A program made the translations under genes and the position numbers. This document shows, one piece after another, positions 12,867-41,402 of a DNA stretch of 64,000 nucleotides. The stretch comes from Elysia chlorotica (lineage: Eukaryota; Mollusca; Gastropoda; Plakobranchidae). The notes beneath the pieces were generated by a model that did not search any database, was not told the DNA's origin, and worked only from the letters and a program-made list of their open reading frames with translations. The stretch's first letter is position 1, and the number at the start of each line of letters is the position of its first letter. The stretch covers positions 1 through 64,000 of the forward strand of contig RQTK01000929.1 in the NCBI GenBank assembly GCA_003991915.1. Reading direction: 5' to 3'.

Positions 12867-13010
12867 CCCCTCGAAAATGCATTTTGTAATCTTGTTATCG
12901 TTGACAAAACTTTTTTTAAATTATTTTTTGCTTCAATGACATGGAATTTATAGTAGTTATCTGCTTGGGATACACTATAGCTTCATAAAAACTGTGTCCA
13001 CCGCACCAAT

Positions 13011-13041
<31 letters not shown>

Positions 13042-16000
13042 CAGTCACTGATTAATCACTTGTTTAAAACACAACAAATGTGGCCTTTCAGTTTGATCTC
13101 AGGGCTAGCCCTAGGCACCAGCGCTGGTGGGCGGATTGGCCATCAATCATCTGTCAAGCCTGGTCCAGCGCGCTGTGTGTGGAATGTGCCTGTGCATAGA
13201 GCCAGGCACCCAATACAGTGGTCTTCCCCTAAAAATCCTCCCTGCGGGAGACAAGAAAAGCGGGTTCTTACATTTATTTCGAAAGGAGTGTTACTGAGTA
13301 CATGCCAAGTTGCCCAATTGCTTTATCAAACTTGTTTGTGGTAACATAAACCTTGTTCAAGTCCCTCCTACTCTTTAAGTGATTGAATGCCCAGTCTCTC
13401 GTAACCAAGCGATTGTGCCCACCTATGATTCTTAGTCTAGAGCAGACAGCTCCATGTTAAACCTTGATTTTTTAAGCCACTATACTTATAGGTGCTAGGA
13501 GTTCGCATGACAAAATCATGATGGAAAAAATTTCTTTGATTTAATAGCAGATGGCTCTTCCCCCTAGTCCCATCGCACAGACTGATGTGTGCACAGTTCC
13601 TAGCGGGGTTTTTTTATTAAGTTCTACATTCAAGGCTCTGCTTGAGGGGAAAAGAATTTGATTTGGCAAGTTTAAAAAAACTAGATAGATAGAGAGAGAA
13701 CAAACGACTTTTAAAAAGTTTAACAAGGAATCGTATGAAGGCACCTTGCGTGAATGGTCAACTCCCACTTTCTTGTCAGTAGAATAACCATGATTTTCAG
13801 TCTATAGCAGCCAGTTGTTCACACCTACATGTCAAACTTTTGTGTTCCCTGCCCATAAACTAAAAAGTGCGGGAAGTTGAAAAGGAAGATTTGTTTGATT
13901 TCGACCAGGTGGATTACTAGTGTTACCTCACTTTACAGCAGTGTACACATCTTCTCACGGTTTAAGAACTATTTAAACAGTCAACGCTCTTGTTAAAAGA
14001 TCAGAATTTTTGAGGAAATTAAATTGGAACATACAGCGATACTGTTGGATATTACGTTCACTTAGACATTTACGCCACTGTGAGAGAGGGAGAGAGAGAG
14101 AGAGAAAGAAGGAAAGAAAAAATAAAGAGATAGAGGTAGGAGAGAGTTGGGAGAAAAAGAAAGAATAGTGAGATAGAGAAGGGGTAGGAGGAAACGAGAG
14201 AGAAGGAAAAGAACAAGAGAGAGAAAAAAAGCATGCATCCTTTCAGAGTCTGTCAACAATTTCGTCAGTTAACATCTCAATTTAAAAGTAACTAAAACTC
14301 TTTGTTTCTTGACTGTAGACCCACAGGGGCCACTAGTTGGCGTGACAGATGACGGCAGGAAGATTTATCTGATCTTTTTACATGACACGATAGCCTAGTC
14401 TACCGTTTGTTAAGGTTCACAAGCGGCTTGTGTATGTTTGCCCCTCCCCCAACTACCCGCTCACTCCTCTCACCCATCTGATCGCGTGTATTCAGACACG
14501 CTCCCATCAGTCTTAGATCACCATGCTGGGGAAGTGAAAGAGGGTTAGCTTGAGAAAAAAAAATTTGTATTTATATCTAGCTCTGTTAAAACGTTTTCTT
14601 ACACTTAATACGAGGCCAGAAGCGGGTGGGTAGGGGTGTTGATTAAAGAGAAAGAATTATGTTTCATAGGGCCAGCGGGTTCGAAGACGGAGTGGGTTCG
14701 TAAGTGGAAAGTTCTTATGCGGAGACCCCTGTATTTCTCTTATGTGCCTAATTTTGCACCCCCATTAACTTACAAAGACAAAATGCATGATTCTTGGATT
14801 CATTTTAAAGTCCTAAACTTTGCCAATGAGGCGCACTTATTTGTTTCTTGATATCTTTATCTAAGTTTATGTTACTTTATTACAAAAGGATAAATGTGTT
14901 GTGTTTTGATAACAGGTGTAGCCAGCAAATTTTTTATTGTTTTAACTTTAGCACTTCAATTATTATAAACCAATCGATATTTTCTTTTAAGAAAATATAA
15001 ACCCAGTTAATGCAGATCCAAAGAACATTGACAGACTTGGAACACATGTATGACCAGTATACCATCTACCTTACCGACTTAGCATATGCAGTTTATGCAT
15101 AATTCACTTGGCCTACTGACACAGACAGAAATAATTCAAAGTACTTTATTCATTGCCATGCCGTTGCAGTAAACTTATCCAGCCCTGAACGGATAAAATT
15201 ACCTGGATTATAAACGCCCATTTGCTTGAATCTGATCTATATCATCGCAATGTGACACTTCTATTCAAAACTAACTTTACAAGTCGCATTAATTTTTTTC
15301 TGAAGTATTGATCAGTTTTGTGTTTTGTATGGTTAAAATGTATTGACACTGTATTTAAGAAAATCAGTGTCTTATAACACATCACACTAACTCTGAGATT
15401 GATCGATGGGCTCTGTTTCTCTCTGTGGGTTTAACATATTCCTAAGTTCCTCTGCGGGATCCTATACGGTGATCAATTGGCTAGATCTCACCTAAGGCAA
15501 TTTATCTCATAGACACACCCAATCCACTCCAACTCTCAGCTCAATGATTCATATCTTTTTATAATCTAATCTCGACCAGATCCCTGATCTCTTTCTCTAG
15601 ACCTAGTGGCTACAGGTACATCTGTTAGGTAAACACATTTGCTGATCAGACACTCTGTAGCTAGAAACAGCTTGCCTTTAGAGGAGAAAAATTGATAGGC
15701 GAATTTTAACATTTATTTGTTTGACCTCAGTCAGACATATTTTTATAATTATTCTTAAACTTAAGCACAGGTTTATTAAAAATAATCTTTGGTTTGATCA
15801 AGATTTTAAGATATTTGCATGATTTTATAAGGTGAAACAAGCTTCAGTCTGAATAAATTTTTGCAAGAATAATATATTATTAACTTAGAATCTATTGTGT
15901 CTCATAAAATCTAAAAGGCATAGAAAAAATATTATCTTGTGGAGCTTGCTTAGTTGTTTGAAGCTGCAGTTGTGTTAACAGAAAATTGATTACTTTATAA

Positions 16001-17982
16001 GTGGTACATGCATGTCATAACTTACCAGTACATGTATCAAACTCTAATAAAACTCGATTTAAGACAAAGTTAACTCAATGATTGTTATGCTGCTGCTGTT
16101 GAGTATGAGCTGCTTATTTATAGATGTACCCAACTCAGTTACTGACGTTAGGTCACTTGCTTTCAGGTATTAAGACTGCATTATAATTTTTAATTTTTTT
16201 TTATATCAAGTCCCATAAACTGTTTTCGAAAGCTTTTATAGTGGCAATGTACAGAGTTATATGTGAAAAGGCATAAGCTTATAAATTATTCAATACAGTA
16301 CAATGTCAGAATTATAAGATGACAATTCATTGTTTGTCAATCCCCTCCCTTCACTGCTCATCATTGTTCAGTCTTAGGTCCTCATCTTCCACAGTTCTTA
16401 TATACAATTTAACTGCATTTCAGTTACTGTTTATGGCTTGTGGGAGAACTTGATCTTTTGTTGCGGTTTAATTCCAACTAGTGTCTCTAAGTAACTAGGA
16501 ACTTTGAAGTTTTCTGGCATCTCTGGTTCATTGAACTCGAGGGTGGGTATGAGATGGTGAAACAGACATGTTTATTAAGACAAAGAAGAAATATTGTAAA
16601 TTTGTGTCCAAATTCCAATTGTATCGTTGAATAAAGGGTGCTTTTTAAGTCACTCCAAGTTCATAGGATCATAATTCGTATTGTATTTCTAACCCTTTTA
16701 ACAAGCTGATGCAAACCAACAGGCAGTATCAGGTATTTCCTTACTCTACTCCTGTTAATCTAAAGAGGTCAGTTTTAAGTTTTGGGCATGCCATTCAATT
16801 GGCATCCATCTCCTCCGCCTAAACATAAAGCAGTTTCAGCAACTGATTAATAGAATCTGTTGTTTAACAATGATTTTTTTTTCCATCTGTCTTGTAATGA
16901 AACGTTGACTCGGAGAAAAAAAATTTTTGGTGCTGATACTGCATCATAACTAGTTTTTATTCAAGTATGATCATAGCATTAGCACTAAATGTTTCTAAAG
17001 CTATTATTTTCCCTTTGACAAGGGATTCATTCAAATTCGTGTAATTTAACTTAAAATACAGAATCACCTAAAAAGAAGAGAGAAAAAAATAGATTTTTTA
17101 AAACATATCTTTTGAATTCTTTAATGTCACTCCTTGAAATCACAGGTCCATAACAGAATTTTAATCTGTACATTCAAAATAACATTAATCCTGGCACAAT
17201 TATCAAACACAATTTCAATAAAGAAAAGAAAAACAATAACAAAATTATGGTTTTACACATGTATAAATAAAATTAATTATATACTCTCTGGAAAACATTT
17301 TATTTTCTGTATCCTTCGAATCCATTCACTCATATTTTTACACAGATCAACCATGTATTAGAAAAAAGAGAGAACTTGTAAAATCTAGTGACACATATAT
17401 TTTAAGATCAACAAAAACTTTACATTTATAAGGATAATGAGACATCTGTTTAGACATTCTCTAACTAGTAACAATTACTTGTGCTGTGACAGGAATATTT
17501 CCTTTTGCTGCCAGGCAACCTAATTATATGCTATGATGATGTATGTCTTTTTTGTCAAATTTTATTGCAATGACATGTCTAGCAATAAAAATTCAATGAG
17601 TCATATGGTGCAAAAGATGTAGATTCTACACTTTCAGACACTGGGACTGTGGCTTTTTTATCTGGAATTTTTCAAAGATGTCACACAAATACTAGGAAAA
17701 GCTTTAATGCTTATCAATATTGCTGTTAACCTTGATGCTTTTCCTTGTGCGTAGTCATGCGTTATATATACCATTTACACAGGTAAAACAATTAGAAGCT
17801 TAACTTTCATTGTTTCAATATTACTGATAAATCATTGTGACCAGGATTTAGACATTTAATTTTCATCTCATTAAGACAAGATTGCCTTTCTGTCCATTCT
17901 TATGATTTTTCAAATGTAGGTTAAAATTTCAACATCAGTGGTTATTATTTGAAGTTCAATATATTGAGTATGATTCTGGTTT
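12867..17982. other. Intergenic region between convergent MRPL32 and AIFM1
   Basis: About 5.1 kb between two stop codons that face each other. 13000-14560 is richer in GC than its surroundings, with poly-T at 13012-13041 and a purine-rich GA stretch at 14080-14230. No recognisable protein was found. 14600-17980 is ordinary AT-rich sequence, and its right end should include the AIFM1 3' untranslated region. No convincing gene, tRNA or repeat family was recognised. Confidence 0.5.
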
Positions 17983-33604
<15,622 letters not shown>

Positions 33605-34534
33605 GACTTGTATAAAACGCCGGCGATCAAGTGCCACCTCGGTACTACGACGCTCGGCAGTCTGCAGTTCCACAGCCTAAGAGAAAGAGAAAGGACAATC
33701 TAAAGATTCTCTTTAAGTCGAAAATAAATTTAGTTATGTTGTCAATTAGTTAATTGTTCTCCTTGTCTAGAAGAGCTGTTTGTCTTAACAAAATGTCTGC
33801 GCCCATTGCTAAGTTTATGTTTTGTCTTAGCTTCTACAGGTTCCAACACAAAAGTCATTGTGGTTCTTGAATTAAACCGCACCTATATAATTCTGATTTA
33901 GAAAGCGATTCTAGATCTATATATATATAGTATTGTATACAAATGAATTGGATCAGTAATCTAATTTAGATTAGACAAGATCTAATGACTAATCTATGTC
34001 ATGAGCTCCTTTTTTCAATAAAAGTCTAGAAACTAGATCTAGCCTAGATCTATTTCTTACTTTAAACAATGTTAAACTTGGCCCATAGGCCTGGATCTAA
34101 ATCTAGGTTCCAATTTAGTTGGAGTAAATCCTGCTGTTTGAAGTTTCTTTTGTGGTTTATTGTTTTGCAAGTTTCTTATGAAGATGACGCCATTGCATCA
34201 AAGCAGCAGTTCAAAGAGTCAGAAAATTTAAAAAGAAGGTAGGGCCTAGATCTGGAATCTAGATCTATAGGATCTTTTTTGGCTGAGTCTATATGCACTA
34301 CATATATACTGTTTTTTGTCCAAATTTTGCTATATGCTATTATGTTTAGAACTTTAAATATTGGGCATTTATAAATGCTTTGAAACGCGATTGTTTGACT
34401 TTTTAAGCAGAAATAAATTATAGCCTTATAAATCTTTCTAGTTTCTTTAGACCCAGGAAACGTTTAGTGAGCCAGGTTTATTTGACAATAAAACCAAAGA
34501 ATTTAATTTGAACAAAAGCACTCCAATATAAGAT

Positions 34535-34580
34535 AAGTATTACTTTATTAATCCACATGGGAAATTTGGATTATGTAATG
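34535..34580 (-). mobile_element. 3' end of an L2-like element, fragment
   Basis: Minus-strand AAATTTCCCATGTGGATTAA then TAAAGTAATAC matches the form of the terminal sequence seen at 43970-44012 (AATTTCCCTTGAGGATCAAT), the usual end of L2-type elements. It is a very short remnant upstream of the DEX1-like gene. Confidence 0.55.
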
Positions 34581-34699
34581 TGCATGTTACAAAACTCACA
34601 CATATTCACATATAGGTACACACACACACTCAGTTGGCATGGAATAGTCTTCATTGAGATAAACAAATGTGTGGTGAAAGTGTGTCATGAGTATGTTGT

Positions 34700-34804
34700 G
34701 AATTGTGTTAGGCTTGACTAGATGCCTTAGCCTAGAGAAGTGTGATGTTAGTGAATTGTGTTAGGCTTGACTAGATGCCTTAGCCTAGAGAAGTGTGATG
34801 TGAG
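34700..34804 (+). repeat. 53-bp tandem duplication
   Basis: Bases 34700-34752 are repeated almost exactly at 34753-34804 (GTGTTAGGCTTGACTAGATG core), ending about 100 bases before the DEX1-like start codon. It therefore lies in the proximal promoter or 5' untranslated region. Confidence 0.88.
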
Positions 34805-34902
34805 TTGTGTTTCAGGGGCTGTAGATTTAATCATTCTTGGAGTGTCTTTTGTCTTGAGTCGATCAACATCTACCTTGGGATACGGGATTGCCTTGGCTGC
34901 TC

Positions 34903-37900
34903 ATGGAGAATAGATCTAGACCTTTGCTACTACTGCTACTTCTGCTGCTACCACTTATTGTGCTCTCGGTGCCTGAATACAACAAATGTAATCATAATGA
35001 CAAGTAGATTATAAAATATTTTTTTGGGGGGGGGGGGGAGATTGCCCAAGCCTGACATCCATATAAACACAAATGTGTATACAAAGGTTCAATATAGCAC
35101 AAAAACTAGAAGGCTCTTGTTTGACTGCTTTTGTTTTCCCGAAATTCAGTTTTACTTGTTTGTTATAAAGTGAAAATAGTAGTTATATACTATAGCAGGT
35201 ATCATTTTCCTACTTGGAATGAATAAGTCAGTCTCTTGAAGATTGCTTTAAATACAAGTTTGTCAATAATTGATTTAATAATTTTTTAGAGCATCTTCAT
35301 GATTCATCCATTTATAAATTGTACATTTGATGTACAAATTATTTTTAAGTGATTGAAATGTTCTTAATACAGGTGCCCCTACATGTTGAGAAAGTTATGG
35401 CAGACAGACATCAGCTCATTTCCATTTGCTGCATCCCCACTCATAGCAGATGTAAATGGTGATGATAAATATGACATTGTGGCAGCTCCTTATGGTGAGA
35501 CAATAACAGTTGTAGAGGGTGACACTGGAAAGCACCTAGATGGCAGTGGATGGCCCCGACATAACCTAGATAAATCGATTCATTCTTCTCCGCTACAGGT
35601 AAAGCAAATATGTTTGATTTGATATAGTATTGACTTGAGATTTGTGATTTCTCTCTCATAATATTATAACAAATATAAATAAATTGGGGTTTTACAGGTA
35701 ATTGGTTATTGGTTTTCGCTATGTATTATTAAAATCTCTGTGATCAAAATTAAGTGTCTTCACCCTGATTCCTGCTCGAAACTCAGAGAAGAAAATTTAA
35801 ACACATCTCAGACTGGGAATTATGAATTAAAGTTAACAGATAATCATAATCTTAAAGTAACTGAGAATTTCAAGTTTAGTAGATTTTCAACATAAAAAGG
35901 CATGCTGCAGCCTTTAAGACTTATTGCTTTGAAGTTAATGTGTTTCCTTTTCTTTCTCAGAGGATTGATAAAACAGTAGATAATACAAGAGAGGCTTATG
36001 TTTTTGGTGTACAATTCTATGCAAGAGTGAACTTAAACAATCTAATTATAGTTAGTTACTATAAGATCATGATACTTTGTTAATCTTTCAGTTTGATATT
36101 GATGGAGATGGTGTTTTGGATCTGCTTTTCATCACATCAAAAGGAGAAGGCTTGTTCTACACCAAAGATGGATACCAGCTGCATGTTTATAATTTCCAAG
36201 TATAAAAGTCAACTAGAAGTAATGCTGCAAGTCTTTAGAAAAAGGGGATGATTTATAAGTTTAACCCACACTTCAGGATGATAAAATGGCACAAATTGAA
36301 TTATGACCTATTGTTCATAGGTGAAAACTCCTTTTCTGCCTCTGCTATTTCTACATAGGTGTGCTTGGTAGATAGCTTTTACCCATAAGAATTGTTTGCA
36401 TAACATATTCTTGTCACATTTTTTTACCTACTGTAAGGCAGGAAAAAAATGTTGATGATGAGCATTTTGAAAGACATTTTTGGGAGAGTCTTGTTTGGTG
36501 AATTTCAATGTACATACATTTTTAGCCACTGTGTATGGATTCATTTGGTTTTTTTTTACCTCGGCATAAATAATATCAAATTTTGACATAGGCTGTTCTG
36601 AGATATCAAGCCAGGTTTTGATTCTTGATCTTTTCTCCAGATTGATCCTGCATATGTGAAGTCAAGCTGGTTTAATGAGACGAAAGATTCAGATTACAAG
36701 AATATTTATAACAGTGTTTTAACAAATCCAGTGAGTAATTCAATATCCTTATTTAAGTCTTTAAATTACATTGCAATACCTAGTGTGTACAGTGCAGAGG
36801 TTTGGGGTTATAACCCTGGCTATGGCTCTCTAATCAGCCCATATGTTGAGCTATAAGAGAGACTCATAGTTTTTGTGATGGGGGATGTTGCAACAATGTT
36901 TTAACTGGTCATTGTCTCTAAGGACGAAGATAAGCTGGAGCATAGAACTGTTTTATTTATTTCTGGGGTCCGGAAAAGTTAATAACTTAATTGTTATAGA
37001 GAGTGTATGTGTAGAAACAGACTTTTAACTTTAAGGTCAACTTTAAGGATGTTTTTTTTTTATTTATTTATGGACCTACTTGATATTTTCTTTGTGCTAT
37101 GACTAACATGTCTTCCAATTTATTGCCACATGCACAGTGTATACAATATATGTACCTCAATTGCATTAACCCCCCAACCCCCACCCTTTTTTTTTTTTCA
37201 ATTTTTTTTTTTCAGAGCCCAGGATATATCCCTGTTGACCCTCATGTGTTTGACACGCCTGTCTTACATGATAAAAGGTTTCTAGTCATCCCACTGTCTT
37301 TCTATTTTAGTGATGATGACTACAGGTGAGAGAACTAAATGGTGGACTTTTTTTTACCATTCAAATGAGCTTTCCTACACTGAGCCTGTCCTCTCTTTTA
37401 GCAGTGAAGTATCACACAAAACTCATATTAATTTATTCGTAGTTTTTAACCCGCTTAGTTTAGTTTTAACTCTTTTTTAATAATATTCTGTAAGTTAATC
37501 CTAAGTTGCATATTATTCCTAAGAGATTTTCTGAGAAATTATGGACTTATTTTGTTTGAATTAATCGTTTAAATTTTGATTAACCTATTTAAAGTGATAT
37601 TCAAATATTTGTTTAATTACAGTGATGATCAAAAAGGACCATGGGGAGATGATGCAAAACAGAGAGATAAATATTACGTTACAGCAGTGGCTGTGGTGGA
37701 TTTGGAGAAGCTTCATTTAGGTGTTCAGGAAAGGAAAGGCAAAGTCAAACCTGCATCAGTCATTGAAACATCGCCTTTCACAAGGGTGGTCTTCCTTGAA
37801 CTTCAACAGGTGGGAGATTCTTCTGCCATGTGAAATGTTGGGTTGATAAAGAATTTGTGGTGCTTAGTCAACAGTAAGACTATGAAGGATAAAGAGATTG

Positions 37901-40900
37901 TCAATGTTTCATGGAAGAACTGAAAGTGATGTGACAATTTGTAGGTGTCGGTTGAAATTAAACATAAAATTGTTAGTTTCTTGAACCTTTTACATCACAT
38001 CATGTTTGCAAGTAAGGTAAAGTGTAAACATTAACATAAATGTGTGTTTTTAATTTTAGCGTAATAAATTCAAGGCATACAAAGTATTTAGTTAAATGCT
38101 ATTCTCAATTTAAGAACAAATGAGTCATTTCAAGGATTCGCCTATGAATAAATGACTGAATGATGAATGTCCATCATACAACCCCATTGCTTGAAAAAAT
38201 AAATGTGGAGAGTCGTTTGAGAATTTTGCCATAGTATAAGATATCCCTTAAGAACAAAGGAAACCCGAAATATTGAAAGGTGCCTATTATGGGGAATACT
38301 ATGTCTCTGCTGAGGAGTTGAAAACTCAACTGTGATGAAAAGCTCAGAAGTCATATTTTCCTTTGAATCAAAACTGATCCGAACTAAACATTTAGCTAAT
38401 CTAACAAATTGCTTTTATTTTTTTATTACAGTCACCTGTGTTTAATTTGTTCAGCCCTACTGTTGTTGATGTGGACTGTGATTTTAGTGAGTCAGAGATC
38501 ATTATTGGCTCCAGTTCAGGATCACTGTACGTTTTGACTTGGGATGGAAAACACAGACAAGGTTTTCCCCAGACTTTTGGATCAATATCAGGAAGAGTAT
38601 GTTTATTGATTTGGTTGAATTTAAAATTTTCTTTGAACAATCTACTGTGTATGACAGATTTTATTGGCTGTAGTAGCCATCAGTGCCGTAGCAGTTGATT
38701 TAGATAGGTATAAATTAATTGTCAATTTGTTCTATCACTTATATTTTAACCACTTAACCAAAAACACTATACAGGTAAAAAATCTTCGTATATGCCAGCT
38801 TTTTATAGATGATAGTCTCTGGGCTAATGAATTTATTCTGTTTGGTTAAATGCAGACATAAAATAGTTAAAGCAGTCTAAATGAACTTGATAAAACAAGA
38901 TAATATCTTATATATAATTATATAGTGAAAATATATAATCATAATAAAAAAAAAATTTGTTTAGCCTTTTTTTATTGCCATTTGTTGTTGTTTTTCTTAA
39001 ACCAACCAACCAACCTTTATGCAGGACATGAAGGAAAATATGTACTTTAACAGGTTCTTGATTAAAAAATTGAATGAATTATTGAACTGACCATTAATGT
39101 ATTCAAAATGCTTAGTGAATCTTTGGAAACATGTGTTCAATTACTTCTAAGTTCAGACCCTTGCTTTTTAGTCCAGAGAAGATTATATACTTTTGATTTT
39201 AATTAAAGATTTTGATAAGTCATAAGGATAGATTTATGGCAATAAAATTTAGGATTAGCTGGTTAAAAAATGCTACAACCCCAGGAAGTAGCCATCTCAG
39301 GAAATGCCAAAAAAATTCAATCACAGCCAACTTATTCCTGTTTTCATCCGGCATATAATCTATTTGGAGATGACTTAATTTTTTGGTATTTCCTGAGAAT
39401 GAATAGTTTGCAGATTTGACTGTAACATTATGCATTTGAATCTTTATTTCCTACAGATACATTTTTTTTCTGTAACCATATTTTTCTGTTTTTATACACA
39501 ATTATATATTGCGTGTGCTTGAGCTTTAATTATATATCTCATTGCAGCTTACTGCTGTTAATTTGGATGAGGCTCCAGGCATGGAGCTTATTGTACCTGA
39601 CAAAACTGGCAATGTTACTTGTGTGGATGCTGTCTCAGCTAAAACCAAATGGTCTGCTAGAGTTGGTGGGACCAATTTTGCTGGTAGCAGTGTAGTGGAT
39701 GTTGACATGGATGGACAGTTGGATATTGTAGTGGCCACAAGTGAAGGGTATGCATGTTAAGTGAAAGAAGCCTGAAATCGCTTTCTTGTGAGGATTTAAA
39801 ATAGTGAATGATTTGCATCTCGGACATCTTTATGTTTGTATGTGTATGTGTTTTTTAATTATTCAAAAATTGTCTATTTATTAAAATTTCGTTTTATATT
39901 CTCTCTTTTTCTAGCTTTTTATATTGTTGAAAAGAATCATCATAAAAAGGTATAAATTCATATAATTTAGGCTTCCCAATTATTTATTTTTTTGGTATTT
40001 ATCTAACAACAGATATTTGTGCATATCATGTCATGCATATCGTCTTTCCTCTGCAGGAATGTGTTTGCCATAAATGGTGTCACAGGCGGTCTCATCCCTA
40101 ATTACCCTTATAAGGCATCTAAGGGAATCTCTGGAAATGTTCTGGTCACAAAATTTAATATGATTAGAGGACCATATGATTTGGCAAGTAACATACAATT
40201 AAAATATTAAAATTGTGTGTGTGAATGTAGGTTTAAGTTGTTGTTTTAGTACTGCAAGGAAACACTTCCTTGTAATACATCCTTTCTCTTCATTTGTAAC
40301 CAAAGTAATGTTCCACCCTATTCTGACACTAAAGATTGACTCCCTTAAATCTATAATTTTTTAAGCATGTGATTTCCTTTTTCCCCTTCTTTTTAGTTTT
40401 TTTTTTTTTTTTTCCTGCAATATTTACCCTCTAAACAATACTGTTTATCATATAGACCGGCATATGTTTTGACAATTGTCGGATATCGACAATCACAGAC
40501 AGTCGGCTAAATTTTATGTCTGAAACCCAAGTGTGTCATATTATCAGCATTTCGGCAACCTATCATACTATCAGCAGCTAGCAGTCAAGCGCTGACACTC
40601 AGAAAATTATTATTAGCTCATTAGGAATCTCTGCTATGATCGAAACCAAACAGTGTATCTATTCCAAATTTAAATCGGGTGTGCGCAGTTCAATAATTTT
40701 TTTCCTCTTTTTTCAACTTTCTTTTTCTCATGTTGTTGCTCGAAAACAAACATTCAAGTCCGTTTTGCTTGTTCACTTTGAACACAATTTGTAACCTGCC
40801 TCTTGAATTTAATGATTATCATTTATATCTTTATTTATGATTGGCTTTCCTTTATATTATTCTCTAAACACCAATTTGACGAATTTCGTAAAATTTGATC

Positions 40901-41248
40901 CTACTGTACCGGAGTTCTCATATACTTAGATCTAATAGTTATGTCCTAGACTTAACTTGGCTGGACTCAGCGTAGCCGATGACTTCAAGCTCCGCACAGT
41001 TCAGCCGGGAATTCCCTATGCACTGTACTTATGAGACATCATGTGCGATGGCATCTTATTTTCACTCAAATTCTATAGTTAGATCCAATTTGAGTTGGTA
41101 AACTAAAAACCGGTAGTATTTTAACTTTAAAAAATATTAGGCTCTTTTGTTTTTCAAGCTTGAAAAGAAATGTATTCCAATATATCTACATGTAGAAATC
41201 TAAATCTAGCTATAGTCTACCTAAATCTAGATTAGGTCTCTTTCTCCC

Positions 41249-41297
<49 letters not shown>

Positions 41298-41305
41298 CCC
41301 TCTCC

Positions 41306-41402
<97 letters not shown>

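Noticed and set aside
38658-38710. Extra exon of the DEX1-like gene (acceptor-like ATGACAG then ILLAVVAISAVAVDL-like reading)
   Set aside because: Exon 7 joins 39548 directly in phase and matches the family order without it; including it adds sequence with no family counterpart and no good donor.
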